Part shown: in pieces, positions 17,967 to 26,061 of the stretch
Position numbering within the stretch: the stretch's first letter is position 1
How the letters are laid out: the number at the start of each line of letters is the position of its first letter
Assembly: GCA_016789785.1 (NCBI GenBank)
Contig: JAEUQE010000024.1
Span: 1 to 55,469, forward strand
Length of the DNA: 55,469 bases
Reading direction: 5' to 3'
From: Bryobacterales bacterium
GTDB taxonomy: Bacteria > Acidobacteriota > Terriglobia > Bryobacterales > Bryobacteraceae
Made by a program: the position numbers and the translations under genes
The notes under the pieces: model-generated
The model's database searches: none
Seen by the model: only the letters and a program-made list of their open reading frames with translations
Told to the model about the DNA's origin: nothing

Positions 17967-18080
17967 TCACTCTGAAAATTCAGTAATCTTCACCGCGCTT
18001 CCATCAGGAAAAATCGCGCGAATCTCCAGTTCCGCACCGACGGCTTGCAGATAGCTGGCAAGCGTACTGACATACCAGCC
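17967..18080 (-). pseudogene. C-terminal fragment of an XRE-family (HigA-like) antitoxin
   Basis: The last ~38 residues of this frame (GWYVSTLASYLQAVGAELEI, then RAIFPDGSAVKI) resemble the C-terminal tail of helix-turn-helix antitoxins, where a helix after the HTH is followed by a beta strand. No HTH precedes it. Instead the frame runs into a fragment of a TonB-dependent receptor at about 18080. It is therefore a truncated remnant; the toxin partner is absent. Confidence 0.55.
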
Positions 18081-18325
18081 GCTACGCCGCCGAGAGCATG
18101 TTGCCCGTCCTCCGGAAAGGGCGGAATCCGGGATGCTCGACCGAGATCGTGTACGCGCCGGGCTGCAACGCGGGGAAGAGGAAGTCGCCGGCTTCATTCA
18201 TGTTGGCCGCAGGCCCTTCGCCGGTTCGTTCGCCGAGACCTTCACGGACGCGGTGGGCACTACGTTGCCGGAAGAGTCGAGTAGGGTGCCGCGGAATCGA
18301 GCTTTCGGTAACGCACCCGGCACGA
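18080..18325 (-). pseudogene. Frameshifted N-terminal fragment of an Oar-like receptor
   Basis: One minus-strand frame encodes FRGTLLDSSGNVVPTASVKV (about 18310-18240), the start of a CarboxypepD_reg domain. A stop then appears and the domain continues in another frame as MNEAGDFLFPALQPGAYTIS, then PGFRPFRR (about 18205-18100). The two parts together make one beta-sandwich domain like that at the start of the receptors at 12153 and 42793. No plug or barrel follows; the sequence joins the XRE antitoxin fragment. It is a frameshifted, truncated remnant. Confidence 0.7.
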
Positions 18326-18396
18326 CGGACAGCGGGTCCAGTCGGCTCTAAACAACGCGACATGTCGTGGGTTGCTCCACAGAACGGCAGTGCGGT

Positions 18397-19596
18397 TCAT
18401 TTGGGGTTCCCCGCTGGGGAGGTCTTGAGCCGAGGCAAGTAAAGGGCGGCAATTCCAGCGGCGAGCGTCTGGGGCGAACTGCCCTGAAGATTCGTGAGAA
18501 CGATTACCGTTAACCGCTCCGTAGGAACACGGAATAGCCACACGGCAGCGCCGCCACCAGAGGCAACTGTTCTGTATTCACCCATATCGGTCGCCAACAA
18601 GCCGAGACCCCACGCTCCGGCCTTGCCGCTATCGAGCTTGAATGGCGTAGCCATTTCGTCGACGGTGGCGCGCTTAAGGACTTTGCCTGCCCAAAACGCT
18701 GCATCCCACTTCACCAAGTCCACCACGCTCGCATTGCTGCCCGACGTCGAGAACATCCAACTCGGAATTATCTTCATTCCATAGCGATAGATTCGATCAG
18801 GAGATGTGACCGGCCGACCGTCGCGGAGCCACAGCTTGGTTCGATCCGGGGCTGGGTTCACGACCGTGTACAACTCGGAGCGGCCCTTGACAATCTCCCA
18901 GGCATCTCCGTACGTTGCTCCGGTCATGCCAATCCGATCGAAAAATTCCTGACGAACATAGGTTTCGACAGATCTCCCAGTCACGCGCTGCAGGATCATG
19001 TCGAGGAGTAAGTAAGCGGTCTGGTTATAGGCTGCCTTCTGGCCAGGCGGATTCGAAGGAAGCCGGAAGACCTTCTCCAGCAGGCCATCCCGCGAATCCG
19101 ACAAGAGGGAAAAGTTCACGTCATCTGTGGTCGCATCGGGTAGGCCGGATGTGTGGGTTAGACAGTGACGAACCGTGACGCTAGACCAAGTCTCCGGCAC
19201 CTCCCGAAGTATACTTCTGATTGGCTGATCAAGCGACAATTGGCCTTTCTCCACAAGCGAAAGGATGGCGCTTGCAGTGAATTCCTTGGTCACCGACGCA
19301 AGTGGGAAGCTGGTGTCCAGCCGCACCGGGACGTTCGATTCGATGCTCGCCAGACCGAGGGCGTCCTGCCTGATCACCTTGCCATGACGAAGGACGGCGA
19401 ACGCAAGGCCAGGAATTTTCCGCTTCGACATTTCTCCTTTGACGTAGGCGTCGACGAGCCGGTCAACCGGTTCTGCGACCTCTGGGTTGGCCACACCTTG
19501 AGCGAAAATCAGGCCCGAGAAGAAGAGTACTCCAGCGAGGCATGATGCTACCCGGGGCCGTCGACGGTTGAGCAAGACCAACAGCGAAGTATGCAT
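18397..19596 (-). CDS. Secreted serine hydrolase (beta-lactamase class C family)
   Basis: 399 residues. A signal peptide (ASCLAGVLFFSGLIFAQG) precedes a beta-lactamase/transpeptidase-like domain. The catalytic SxxK is ASVTK near residue 100, the second motif is YNQ within AAYNQTAYLLLD, and the third-motif region is SGGGAAVW near the C-terminus. Such proteins (Pfam Beta-lactamase) include esterases, D-aminopeptidases and peptidases; resistance to antibiotics cannot be inferred. The ATG at 19596 begins the signal peptide, but no Shine-Dalgarno is visible. It is divergent from the ankyrin gene at 19820. Confidence 0.82.
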   Translation of the reverse strand: MHTSLLVLLNRRRPRVASCLAGVLFFSGLIFAQGVANPEVAEPVDRLVDAYVKGEMSKRKIPGLAFAVLRHGKVIRQDALGLASIESNVPVRLDTSFPLASVTKEFTASAILSLVEKGQLSLDQPIRSILREVPETWSSVTVRHCLTHTSGLPDATTDDVNFSLLSDSRDGLLEKVFRLPSNPPGQKAAYNQTAYLLLDMILQRVTGRSVETYVRQEFFDRIGMTGATYGDAWEIVKGRSELYTVVNPAPDRTKLWLRDGRPVTSPDRIYRYGMKIIPSWMFSTSGSNASVVDLVKWDAAFWAGKVLKRATVDEMATPFKLDSGKAGAWGLGLLATDMGEYRTVASGGGAAVWLFRVPTERLTVIVLTNLQGSSPQTLAAGIAALYLPRLKTSPAGNPK

Positions 19597-19819
19597 GAAT
19601 ACAATACGGCTGAACAGCGCAAAGGTTCCGAGCCCCCCCAGACTCGCGATCGACTCGGTGCTCACCTGAGGCCGGGTACTCCCGACCCTGTCATCGCCCG
19701 ATTGCTGCAAATCGTGTTGACGGCCGACGCGAAGACATCTTGAAAAGCGAAACCCCAGTCATCCCCCGATGTAACATCTGGTTCGGCTGGAACCGGCGCC
19801 ATTTCGGGGTATCCTGACA

Positions 19820-21004
19820 ATGAAATCCGAGGAGCCCGGCGAAAGGTATCTACAAGTGCGATTCTCTCCCCTTCCTCTCACTGCGTCGATCGACCAATAC
19901 CAACAGCAGGCCGTGGATCTGCTGCACGCATGGCAATCGGGCGACGCCACCGCCCTGGAGTTCTTTCATTGCCATTTGCGCCGCTTGCTGGACGAGAAGG
20001 TTCCCTGGAAGCCGAAGGACCTGACGGATGCGGAGCTTCGTGCCGAGACGTTCGATCTCGCCGACGCGTGCGCCGCCCTCGCCAGAGGCTATGACTTCGC
20101 TGATTGGGATGCGTTGTCCGCGTTCGCCACCGCTATTGCCGGTCGTGATCCGGAAGTGTATCCCTTCGAGTGCGCCGTGGATGCGGTGGTGGAAGGCGAT
20201 CTGGCAGCGCTGCAGTCTCTGCTGCAACAGTATCCGGATCTCGTGCATGCCCGCTCCCGCCGCGTCACGCACTTCGATCCGCCGATCCATCGAGCCACAC
20301 TGCTGCACTATGTCGCGGCCAACGGCACCGAGAACTACCGGCAGAAGACGCCGCCCAACGCTGTGGCGATCGCAACCGCGCTTCTGGATGCGGGTGCGGA
20401 TCCGAATGCGCTGGCCAATCTCTATGGAGGTGAGTGCACCACCATGAGCCTCCTGGTGTCGAGTGGGCATCCCGCAGCGGCAGGCGTGCAGATTGCGCTG
20501 GTGGACCTTCTGGTGGCGCGCGGCGCAACCCTGGCAGACAAGGGGAGCGGCAACTGGGTGTCGCCCGTGGAGACCGCGCTGGTGTTCGGATTTTGCGAGA
20601 CGGCACAGGCTCTGGTACGGCACGGCGCCCCGGTCACGCTGCCCGCCGCGGCCGGTTTGGGGGATGTTGCTTCAGTGGCGAAGATGCTTGCGGCCGCTGA
20701 CGCGCTTTCGAGGCATCGGGCGCTTGCGCTTGCTGCGCAGTTGGGACAAGTGGAGGTCACTCGATTGTTGCTGGATGCGGGCGAGGATCCGAATCGCTTC
20801 AATCCGCCTGGAACTCATGCGCACACGCCACCGATGCATCAAGCTGTATGGGCGGGACATCTCGATGTCGTGCGGCTGCTGGTGGAACGCGGGGCAAAGC
20901 TCGACATTCGGGATACGACTTACCACAGCACTCCGCTTGGTTGGGCGCGCTATGGCGGCAAGCAGGAGATCGCCGCTTATCTCGAGTCGGTTGGCGCTCC
21001 CTGA
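19820..21004 (+). CDS. Ankyrin-repeat protein
   Basis: 394 residues, soluble. The N-terminal ~130 residues form a helical domain without recognised repeats (it includes ALARGYDFADWDALSAF). Ankyrin repeats follow from about residue 150 to the end, with loops such as LLDAGADPNA, LLVARGATL, LLDAGEDPN and LLVERGAKLDIRD. It is probably a cytoplasmic protein-binding scaffold. It shares the repeat type with the gene at 58-1116 but not its overall layout. ATG 19820 is the first start in the frame; an upstream Shine-Dalgarno is not obvious. Confidence 0.82.
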   Translation: MKSEEPGERYLQVRFSPLPLTASIDQYQQQAVDLLHAWQSGDATALEFFHCHLRRLLDEKVPWKPKDLTDAELRAETFDLADACAALARGYDFADWDALSAFATAIAGRDPEVYPFECAVDAVVEGDLAALQSLLQQYPDLVHARSRRVTHFDPPIHRATLLHYVAANGTENYRQKTPPNAVAIATALLDAGADPNALANLYGGECTTMSLLVSSGHPAAAGVQIALVDLLVARGATLADKGSGNWVSPVETALVFGFCETAQALVRHGAPVTLPAAAGLGDVASVAKMLAAADALSRHRALALAAQLGQVEVTRLLLDAGEDPNRFNPPGTHAHTPPMHQAVWAGHLDVVRLLVERGAKLDIRDTTYHSTPLGWARYGGKQEIAAYLESVGAP

Positions 21005-21051
21005 AGATCGGGGAGGCCGCAAGAGCACCGAGCGGCAGAGGAGAAGCTCCC

Positions 21052-21402
21052 TCACTCAACGTCGTGAGATGCCCGGTGTCGCGCGAGAGCCGCCGCGAAT
21101 CCGTCCGCGTAGGAAATCCGCCGGCGCGCTTTGAGTTTGGCCACCGCGATGATGTCTTCCTCAGCCGGCAACACCAGCCGGATGGGAAGCGACGGCAACC
21201 GCTTCAAGAATTCTTCCGCCTTGGCCGTGTCCAGTTTCCGGCTGGCCATGTAGTACACCTCTCCGACGTTGACTCAGCTCATCACCAGATGAAGGTCGTC
21301 GCCCTGGTCGGCCCGTTGAAGCAGCGTTTCAATCCGGACGGCGGGCTGGTCAAGCAGCCAGGCGAGGAGCGCCCACGAATCAGGAACTTTGGAATCGGGC
21401 AT
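21052..21402 (-). pseudogene. VapC-like PIN toxin with internal stop codon
   Basis: The frame begins with ATG at 21402, inside the end of the antitoxin gene, and encodes DSWALLAWLLDQP, an N-terminal PIN strand with its acidic residue. It continues to HLVMS, then TGA at 21274-21276 (codon 43), then VNVGEVYYMASRKL and ISYADGFAAALA, the later PIN core. Relatives carry a tryptophan at this place (MSWxNVGEV), so a TGG to TGA change is the likeliest cause. The C-terminus also stops before the usual TGDPEF strand. The toxin is thus probably dead while the antitoxin is intact. Confidence 0.8.
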
Positions 21403-21640
21403 CGTCGCGAGCCAGTTCGGCGGCTCTCTCCTGGGTCAGTTCGTCTTGAAGGTCGACGCCGCCCCTGAACATTCCACGCATCGAGCGCCAGTCCAGGAAG
21501 CCGGATACAAGCCGCTTGATCACAAGCCGCTCGCCCTGCACGTCGAGGGCTACCTGTGTGCCGGGTTTAAGGTTCAATCGCTCCCGAATCGCCTTCGGGA
21601 TCGAGATTTGACCCTTCGCGGAAATGGTGGCTTTCATCAT
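21380..21640 (-). CDS. AbrB/MazE-type antitoxin
   Basis: 86 residues with an N-terminal SpoVT/AbrB swapped-hairpin DNA-binding domain: ATISAKGQISIPKAIRERLN, then KPGTQVALDVQGERLVIKR. The C-terminal ~35 residues are a toxin-binding tail. It would neutralise the VapC-like toxin encoded by the overlapping downstream gene and repress its own promoter. Two start codons in tandem (ATGATG) follow AAGAAGAG. Two near-identical 14-base sites lie upstream at 21656-21669 and 21701-21714. Confidence 0.88.
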   Translation of the reverse strand: MMKATISAKGQISIPKAIRERLNLKPGTQVALDVQGERLVIKRLVSGFLDWRSMRGMFRGGVDLQDELTQERAAELARDDARFQSS

Positions 21641-21655
21641 CGTTCGGCGCTCTTC

Positions 21656-21714
21656 TTACCAAGGTACGACCGGATGGCCGGTCGCGTAAGTTGAATTCTC
21701 TTACCTCGGTACGA
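21656..21714 (-). promoter_or_regulatory. Paired operator-like sites upstream of the AbrB antitoxin
   Basis: TTACCAAGGTACGA (21656-21669) and TTACCTCGGTACGA (21701-21714) match at 12 of 14 bases and are 45 bases apart start to start, each with TACC/GGTA half-sites. A further dyad, GACCGG/CCGGTC, lies between them at 21668-21683. Autoregulation by the antitoxin is inferred. Confidence 0.55.
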
Positions 21715-21816
21715 TTCTCCCGTTTGGCGGGCCAAACCAATCGAGGCCCGAGGCGGGATGGACACAGAGGTGGCTGGGCACTGACTCGGAGTCCCAGGCG
21801 GGAGTACAATCTTCTG

Positions 21817-23388
21817 ATGCTCGATACCGCGATCATCGCCGTCTACTTCCTCATTGTCTTCTACATCGGCTTCCGCCACTCGCGCAATGAGCGCACCGCA
21901 TCGGACTACTTCCTTGCGGGACAACATGTGGGCTGGTTCGCGGTTGGGGCATCGCTGTTCGCCACCAACATCTCGAGCGAACACTTCATCGGACTCGCGG
22001 GCTCGGGAGCATCCACGGGGCTCGCGGTCGGCTGCTATGAGTGGTCGGCAAGCTTCTGCCTGTTCCTGCTGGGCTGGCTCTTCGTTCCGCACTATCTGCA
22101 GTCGAAGGTCTTCACCATGCCCGAGTTTCTCGAGCGGCGCTTCAGTCCGGCCTGCCGCTGGTATCTCACCGTGGTCTCCATCTTCGCTTACATCTTCACG
22201 AAGATCTCGGTGTCCCTGTTCGCGGGCGGCATTCTCATTCGCGAAATCATCGGCTGGGACTACATGACCTCGGCAATCCTGCTGGTGATCGCGACGGGGA
22301 TCTACACCATCGCGGGCGGGCTTGCGGCGGTGATCTACACCGACCTTTTCCAGGCGATGATTCTCCTCGGCGGCGCGATTCTGTTGACGGTGCTCGGCCT
22401 GGACAAAGTGGGTGGATTCGAAGGCCTTCGCGCCGCGCTGCCACCGGACTTCTTCCACATGATCAAGCCCATCGACGATCCGGTCTACCCGTGGCTCGGC
22501 ACCACACTGGGCACGCTGATTCTCGGCATCTGGTATTGGTGCACGGATCAGGTGATTGTGCAGAAGACGCTGAGCGCGAAAAACGTGAGCCACGCGCGCA
22601 AAGGCGCGTTCTTCTGCGCCGCGCTGAAGGTGCTGCCGGTGTTCATTCTCGTCCTTCCAGGTCTGATCGCGAAAGCGCTGTGGCCCGCCGATGTCACTGG
22701 AGACAACGCCTATCCGCTGCTGGTGATGCGCCTGATGCCGCCCGGTCTCATGGGTCTCATGGTCGCGGCATTGCTTGCGGCGCTGATGTCCTCGCTGAGT
22801 TCGGTGTTCAATTCCTGCTCCACGTTGATCACCATGGACGTGTATAAGAAGCTACGCCCGGAGGCGACCGATACGCGCCTGGTGCTGGTGGGCCGTGTCA
22901 CCACCGGGGTCATCGTGGTGCTCAGCATCGTCTGGATACCGTTCATCCGGAACTTGAACAATGAGGTGTATCAGTATCTGCAGAGCGTGCAGGCGTACGT
23001 CGGCGCACCCATCACGGCGGTGTTCCTGACGGGCATTCTGTGGAAAGGCGCGACCTCGCGCGCGGCGATCGTCACGCTGGTGTTCGGCGGGCTGGTGGGC
23101 GCCACACGCTTCCTGCTCGACATTCTCCGCAACGCGCTGAAGATGGATCTCGGTGCGTGGAACGATGTCGTCGCGTTCAGTTTTCTCAACTTCAGCGTGA
23201 TCGTGTTCTTCGTCTGTGTGATGCTCATGATCGGGGTGAGCAAGATGGGTCCGCTCCCCGACTTTGGCCGCATCCGCGGGCTCACGTTCGAGTGGACCGG
23301 CCAGCGCCGGGAGGGGTGGACGTTCGACGCGGTTTTGACTGGAGCCACCGGTCTGTTTATCCTTAGCCTGTGGTACCACTTCCGGTAG
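21817..23388 (+). CDS. SLC5/SSS-family sodium:solute symporter (SGLT-like)
   Basis: 523 residues with about 14 hydrophobic helices, inner membrane. TM1-2 carry the SSS hallmark: SDYFLAGQHVGWFAVGASLF, then ATNISSEHFIGLAGSGA. The segment GIWYWCTDQVIVQ (about residue 240) is characteristic of the sugar-transporting SGLT branch, so sodium-driven uptake of a sugar or related solute is inferred. ATG 21817 is preferred over upstream starts because it begins just before TM1; GGGAG lies 12 bases upstream, a little far. The 3' end overlaps the next gene by 19 bases if that gene uses its GTG. Confidence 0.88.
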   Translation: MLDTAIIAVYFLIVFYIGFRHSRNERTASDYFLAGQHVGWFAVGASLFATNISSEHFIGLAGSGASTGLAVGCYEWSASFCLFLLGWLFVPHYLQSKVFTMPEFLERRFSPACRWYLTVVSIFAYIFTKISVSLFAGGILIREIIGWDYMTSAILLVIATGIYTIAGGLAAVIYTDLFQAMILLGGAILLTVLGLDKVGGFEGLRAALPPDFFHMIKPIDDPVYPWLGTTLGTLILGIWYWCTDQVIVQKTLSAKNVSHARKGAFFCAALKVLPVFILVLPGLIAKALWPADVTGDNAYPLLVMRLMPPGLMGLMVAALLAALMSSLSSVFNSCSTLITMDVYKKLRPEATDTRLVLVGRVTTGVIVVLSIVWIPFIRNLNNEVYQYLQSVQAYVGAPITAVFLTGILWKGATSRAAIVTLVFGGLVGATRFLLDILRNALKMDLGAWNDVVAFSFLNFSVIVFFVCVMLMIGVSKMGPLPDFGRIRGLTFEWTGQRREGWTFDAVLTGATGLFILSLWYHFR

Positions 23389-24056
23389 AAAAGCAGACAA
23401 CACGCAACATGCGCGCAATGTTTGAAACAATTGCGCCCCGATATGATTTCATCACCCGCGTCTTCTCCTATGGCATGGATCTGAACTGGAAGCGGGTGGC
23501 GTTGCGCGAAGCCAGCCTCCCGCACCGTGCGCGCATTCTCGATCTCGCTTGCGGTACGGGTGATTTCTCCCGTCTCGCCGCCGAGCAAGGCGCGACTTCC
23601 GTATCCGCCGATCTGACCGCCGGCATGCTTCGCGAAGCGCCGGATCTTCCGTCGCGCACCTGCGCCGACGCCCATTCCCTGCCCTTCGCCGACGGCAGTT
23701 TCGACGCCGTGTTCATCGGCTACGGCGTGCGCAATTTCACCGAGTTGTCCAAGGCTCTGGGCGAAATCCGCCGCGTGCTGAAACCGGGCGGCAAGATCGT
23801 CACACTCGACTTCTTTCAGCCCGCCAATCCTCTCTGGCGCGAACTTTTCATCGGGTGGTTGTATTTCCAAGGTGGCGTGTGGGGTTTGATTCTGCACGGC
23901 AAGCCGAGTATCTACACCTACATCCCGCGTTCACTGAGAACGTTTCTCTCCAATGAGAAATATTCGGAGATGTTGGAGTTGTCGGGGTTCCGGCCAAGCC
24001 GCGTTCAACGGTTCCTGGGCGGTGGCATCTCCATTCACTGGAGCGCCCGCCCGTAG
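23370..24056 (+). CDS. UbiE/MenG-type quinone methyltransferase
   Basis: 228 residues. The family start MRAMFETIAPRYDFITRV is followed by the SAM loop ILDLACGTGDFSR (about 52-64), the GYGVRNF motif (about 118-124) and LKPGGKIVTLDFFQP. UbiE/MenG proteins C-methylate demethylmenaquinone or a ubiquinone precursor; acidobacteria use menaquinone, so demethylmenaquinone is the likely substrate (inference). The GTG at 23370, inside the symporter gene, gives the N-terminal length usual for the family; the ATG at 23409 is the alternative. Neither has a clear Shine-Dalgarno. Confidence 0.85.
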   Translation: MVPLPVEKQTTRNMRAMFETIAPRYDFITRVFSYGMDLNWKRVALREASLPHRARILDLACGTGDFSRLAAEQGATSVSADLTAGMLREAPDLPSRTCADAHSLPFADGSFDAVFIGYGVRNFTELSKALGEIRRVLKPGGKIVTLDFFQPANPLWRELFIGWLYFQGGVWGLILHGKPSIYTYIPRSLRTFLSNEKYSEMLELSGFRPSRVQRFLGGGISIHWSARP

Positions 24057-24221
24057 ACCGCGATTCGCGGGCTGTTTCCGGCACCTGGGCGCGACTGCGC
24101 CTCCCATCGGCACCCGGTGTACGCCGTGCGGCCCGCGAGCAATGCGCAGGGTGGGTGTTGCGAAGAGGCGAGTTGCCCGCGCGGCAGAATCGTTGCGGCG
24201 AATTCGGGTGCGTCGCTCCGA

Positions 24222-25580
24222 TCAGGCAAGCACGCCGGGTGCAGGGCCTGTGGAATCGGCGAATCGTTCCACCGGCGCGCCGAATGCATCGAGCATCGAT
24301 ACATAGAGATTCGACAGAGGATAGTCCTTGCCGAACACCAGGTGCTGGCCGCTCGCGATGCGGCCGCCACCGCGTCCGCCGAGCAGGATCGGAAGGTTGT
24401 GCGGATCGTGACGGTCTCCATCGCGAATGCCGCCGCCAATCAACACCATCGAATTCTCAAGCACATTGCTGTCGCCTTCCTTCATGTCGCGCAGCTTGCG
24501 CAGAAGGTAGCCGTACTGCTCCATGTGCCACTTATTGATCGTTTGATAGGCGCGCAGTTTTTCCGGATCCTTCTGATGGTGCGACATGTCGTGGAATCCA
24601 CCCTTCACGCCATCCAGGAAGGAGAAATTCTGGTTGCTCACCTCATTGCCGAACAGGAACGTGACGATGCGCGTGGTGTCGGTCTGGAAGGCGAGCGCAA
24701 TCATGTCCATCATCAGACGCACGTGATCGGCATAGTCTTTGGGCTGCGCTTCGGGCTTTTGATCCGCAGGCAGCGGCGCACGCGCTTTCCATTTGGTCTG
24801 GCCGGGCTTTGCCACGCGATCAATGCGATCCTCAATCGAACGCACGCCGGAAAGATACTCATCCAAACGGATGCGATCGGCAGCGCCCAGCTTCTGCCGG
24901 AGCGTTTTCGCATCGTCCATCACAAGATCGAGCAGCAGTTTGTCCTGCTTCACGGAATCGTTCTGCGGCTGGCCGGCGCGGAACAAACGCTCGAACACCA
25001 GCCGCGGATTCAATTCGCGGGCAAGCGGGCTGCTGGGGGAACTCCAGGCGATGTGCGAGCCGTAGACCCGCGTGTAGCCGACATTGCGATCGACACCGGT
25101 GGTGACAGGCGCGACGCCAAGTTCGAGCGAAGGCAACGGAGTGAGCCTGCCAAGGCGCTGCGCCGCCAACTGATCCATCGAAACACCGTTGCAACTGATA
25201 TCGACACCGAGCGTTTTCGTAATCGTGGTGGACGTCAGCCAGCCGGAGATCTTGACGTAGTGGCCATCGCCGCTGACGCTGCCGGCGTTCCACATGTTGG
25301 TCAGGACCAGCAGATCGTCCTTCAGATCGGCGAGCGGCTGCAGCGTGGGCGAAAGCTTGAAGTCGCGGCCTTCGCCTTCCGGAGTCCACATCTCGGGATG
25401 CACGCCGTTGGGCATGTAGAGTGCGGCCATGCGGACAGGCGGGCGCGCGGGTGCGGATTTCGCGGCGGACGCGCGCGGGGTCATGGCTTCGAGCCACGGC
25501 AGCGCGAGCGTGACACCGGCGCCACGAAGCAGGGTTCTGCGCGAAATCCGGGAAGCAGGCAACGGCGAGTCGTGCTTCAT
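24222..25580 (-). CDS. Tat-exported DUF1552 protein
   Basis: 452 residues. A twin-arginine signal (SRISRRTLLRGAGVTLALP) is followed by the DUF1552 body: VRMAALYMPNGVHPEMWTP, the LADLKDDLLVLTNM segment, GVSMDQLAAQRLG, and FGNEVSNQNFSF toward the C-terminus. The fold is related to the sulfatase/DUF1501 superfamily. In planctomycetes and acidobacteria these genes usually sit beside DUF1588/1592/1595 cytochrome-c-like genes; none is present here. Function unknown. The ATG has AAGGAG 5 bases upstream. It converges on the UbiE-like gene. Confidence 0.85.
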   Translation of the reverse strand: MKHDSPLPASRISRRTLLRGAGVTLALPWLEAMTPRASAAKSAPARPPVRMAALYMPNGVHPEMWTPEGEGRDFKLSPTLQPLADLKDDLLVLTNMWNAGSVSGDGHYVKISGWLTSTTITKTLGVDISCNGVSMDQLAAQRLGRLTPLPSLELGVAPVTTGVDRNVGYTRVYGSHIAWSSPSSPLARELNPRLVFERLFRAGQPQNDSVKQDKLLLDLVMDDAKTLRQKLGAADRIRLDEYLSGVRSIEDRIDRVAKPGQTKWKARAPLPADQKPEAQPKDYADHVRLMMDMIALAFQTDTTRIVTFLFGNEVSNQNFSFLDGVKGGFHDMSHHQKDPEKLRAYQTINKWHMEQYGYLLRKLRDMKEGDSNVLENSMVLIGGGIRDGDRHDPHNLPILLGGRGGGRIASGQHLVFGKDYPLSNLYVSMLDAFGAPVERFADSTGPAPGVLA

Positions 25581-26061
25581 CTCGCTCCTTCGATTGATGG
25601 TGTGGAATCCAGTCTACTCTTTTTTGTTTCATATTTCGGGTCCGCGGCGCAACTCTCTTGCGTGCGGGCAGAGGCGCGGCTTGACAGCGGCGTCCTTTCA
25701 GGGGCTCTCGAATTCGAAGATCCGCGACCCCGCTGGCGAGCGACTTCGGGGCCCTTGTGCTTGAAGGGGCGCCTGTGTTCGAGCACGCGACGCGAGGCGG
25801 AGTCATCAATGGCAGAGCCGGTGATGGGTGGCTTTCGCCCGTTCGCGCTTGCCACGGCTGCGGGGGCATGAATCGCGTGGCCGTTCACACCTGGAGATTG
25901 CGATCTGGCGTGCGGTCTGCTGGCGGAGGCCGAAAGTAGCTGGAGGGGTGGCGAGCATGGCAAGGTTAGGGAAGTTTCACAACCGCGGGCCTGCGCCCAC
26001 CCACGCGGCCTTGAAAACGTTGTGACATAATACGGTCAAGTCACTTCTCGAAGGGAGAGCC
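25581..26061. other. 480-base gene-free divergent region
   Basis: No coding sequence is recognised on either strand. It carries the upstream signals of two divergent genes: AAGGAG for DUF1552 at the left and GAAGGGAG just before the ATG at 26062. An AT-rich patch with CATAAT at about 26026-26031 may be a -10 element for the right-hand gene. Confidence 0.5.

Noticed and set aside
24117..25871. A 584-codon plus-strand frame opposite the DUF1552 gene
   Set aside because: DUF1552 motifs with a Tat signal and Shine-Dalgarno are clear on the minus strand; the opposite frame shows no family motif.
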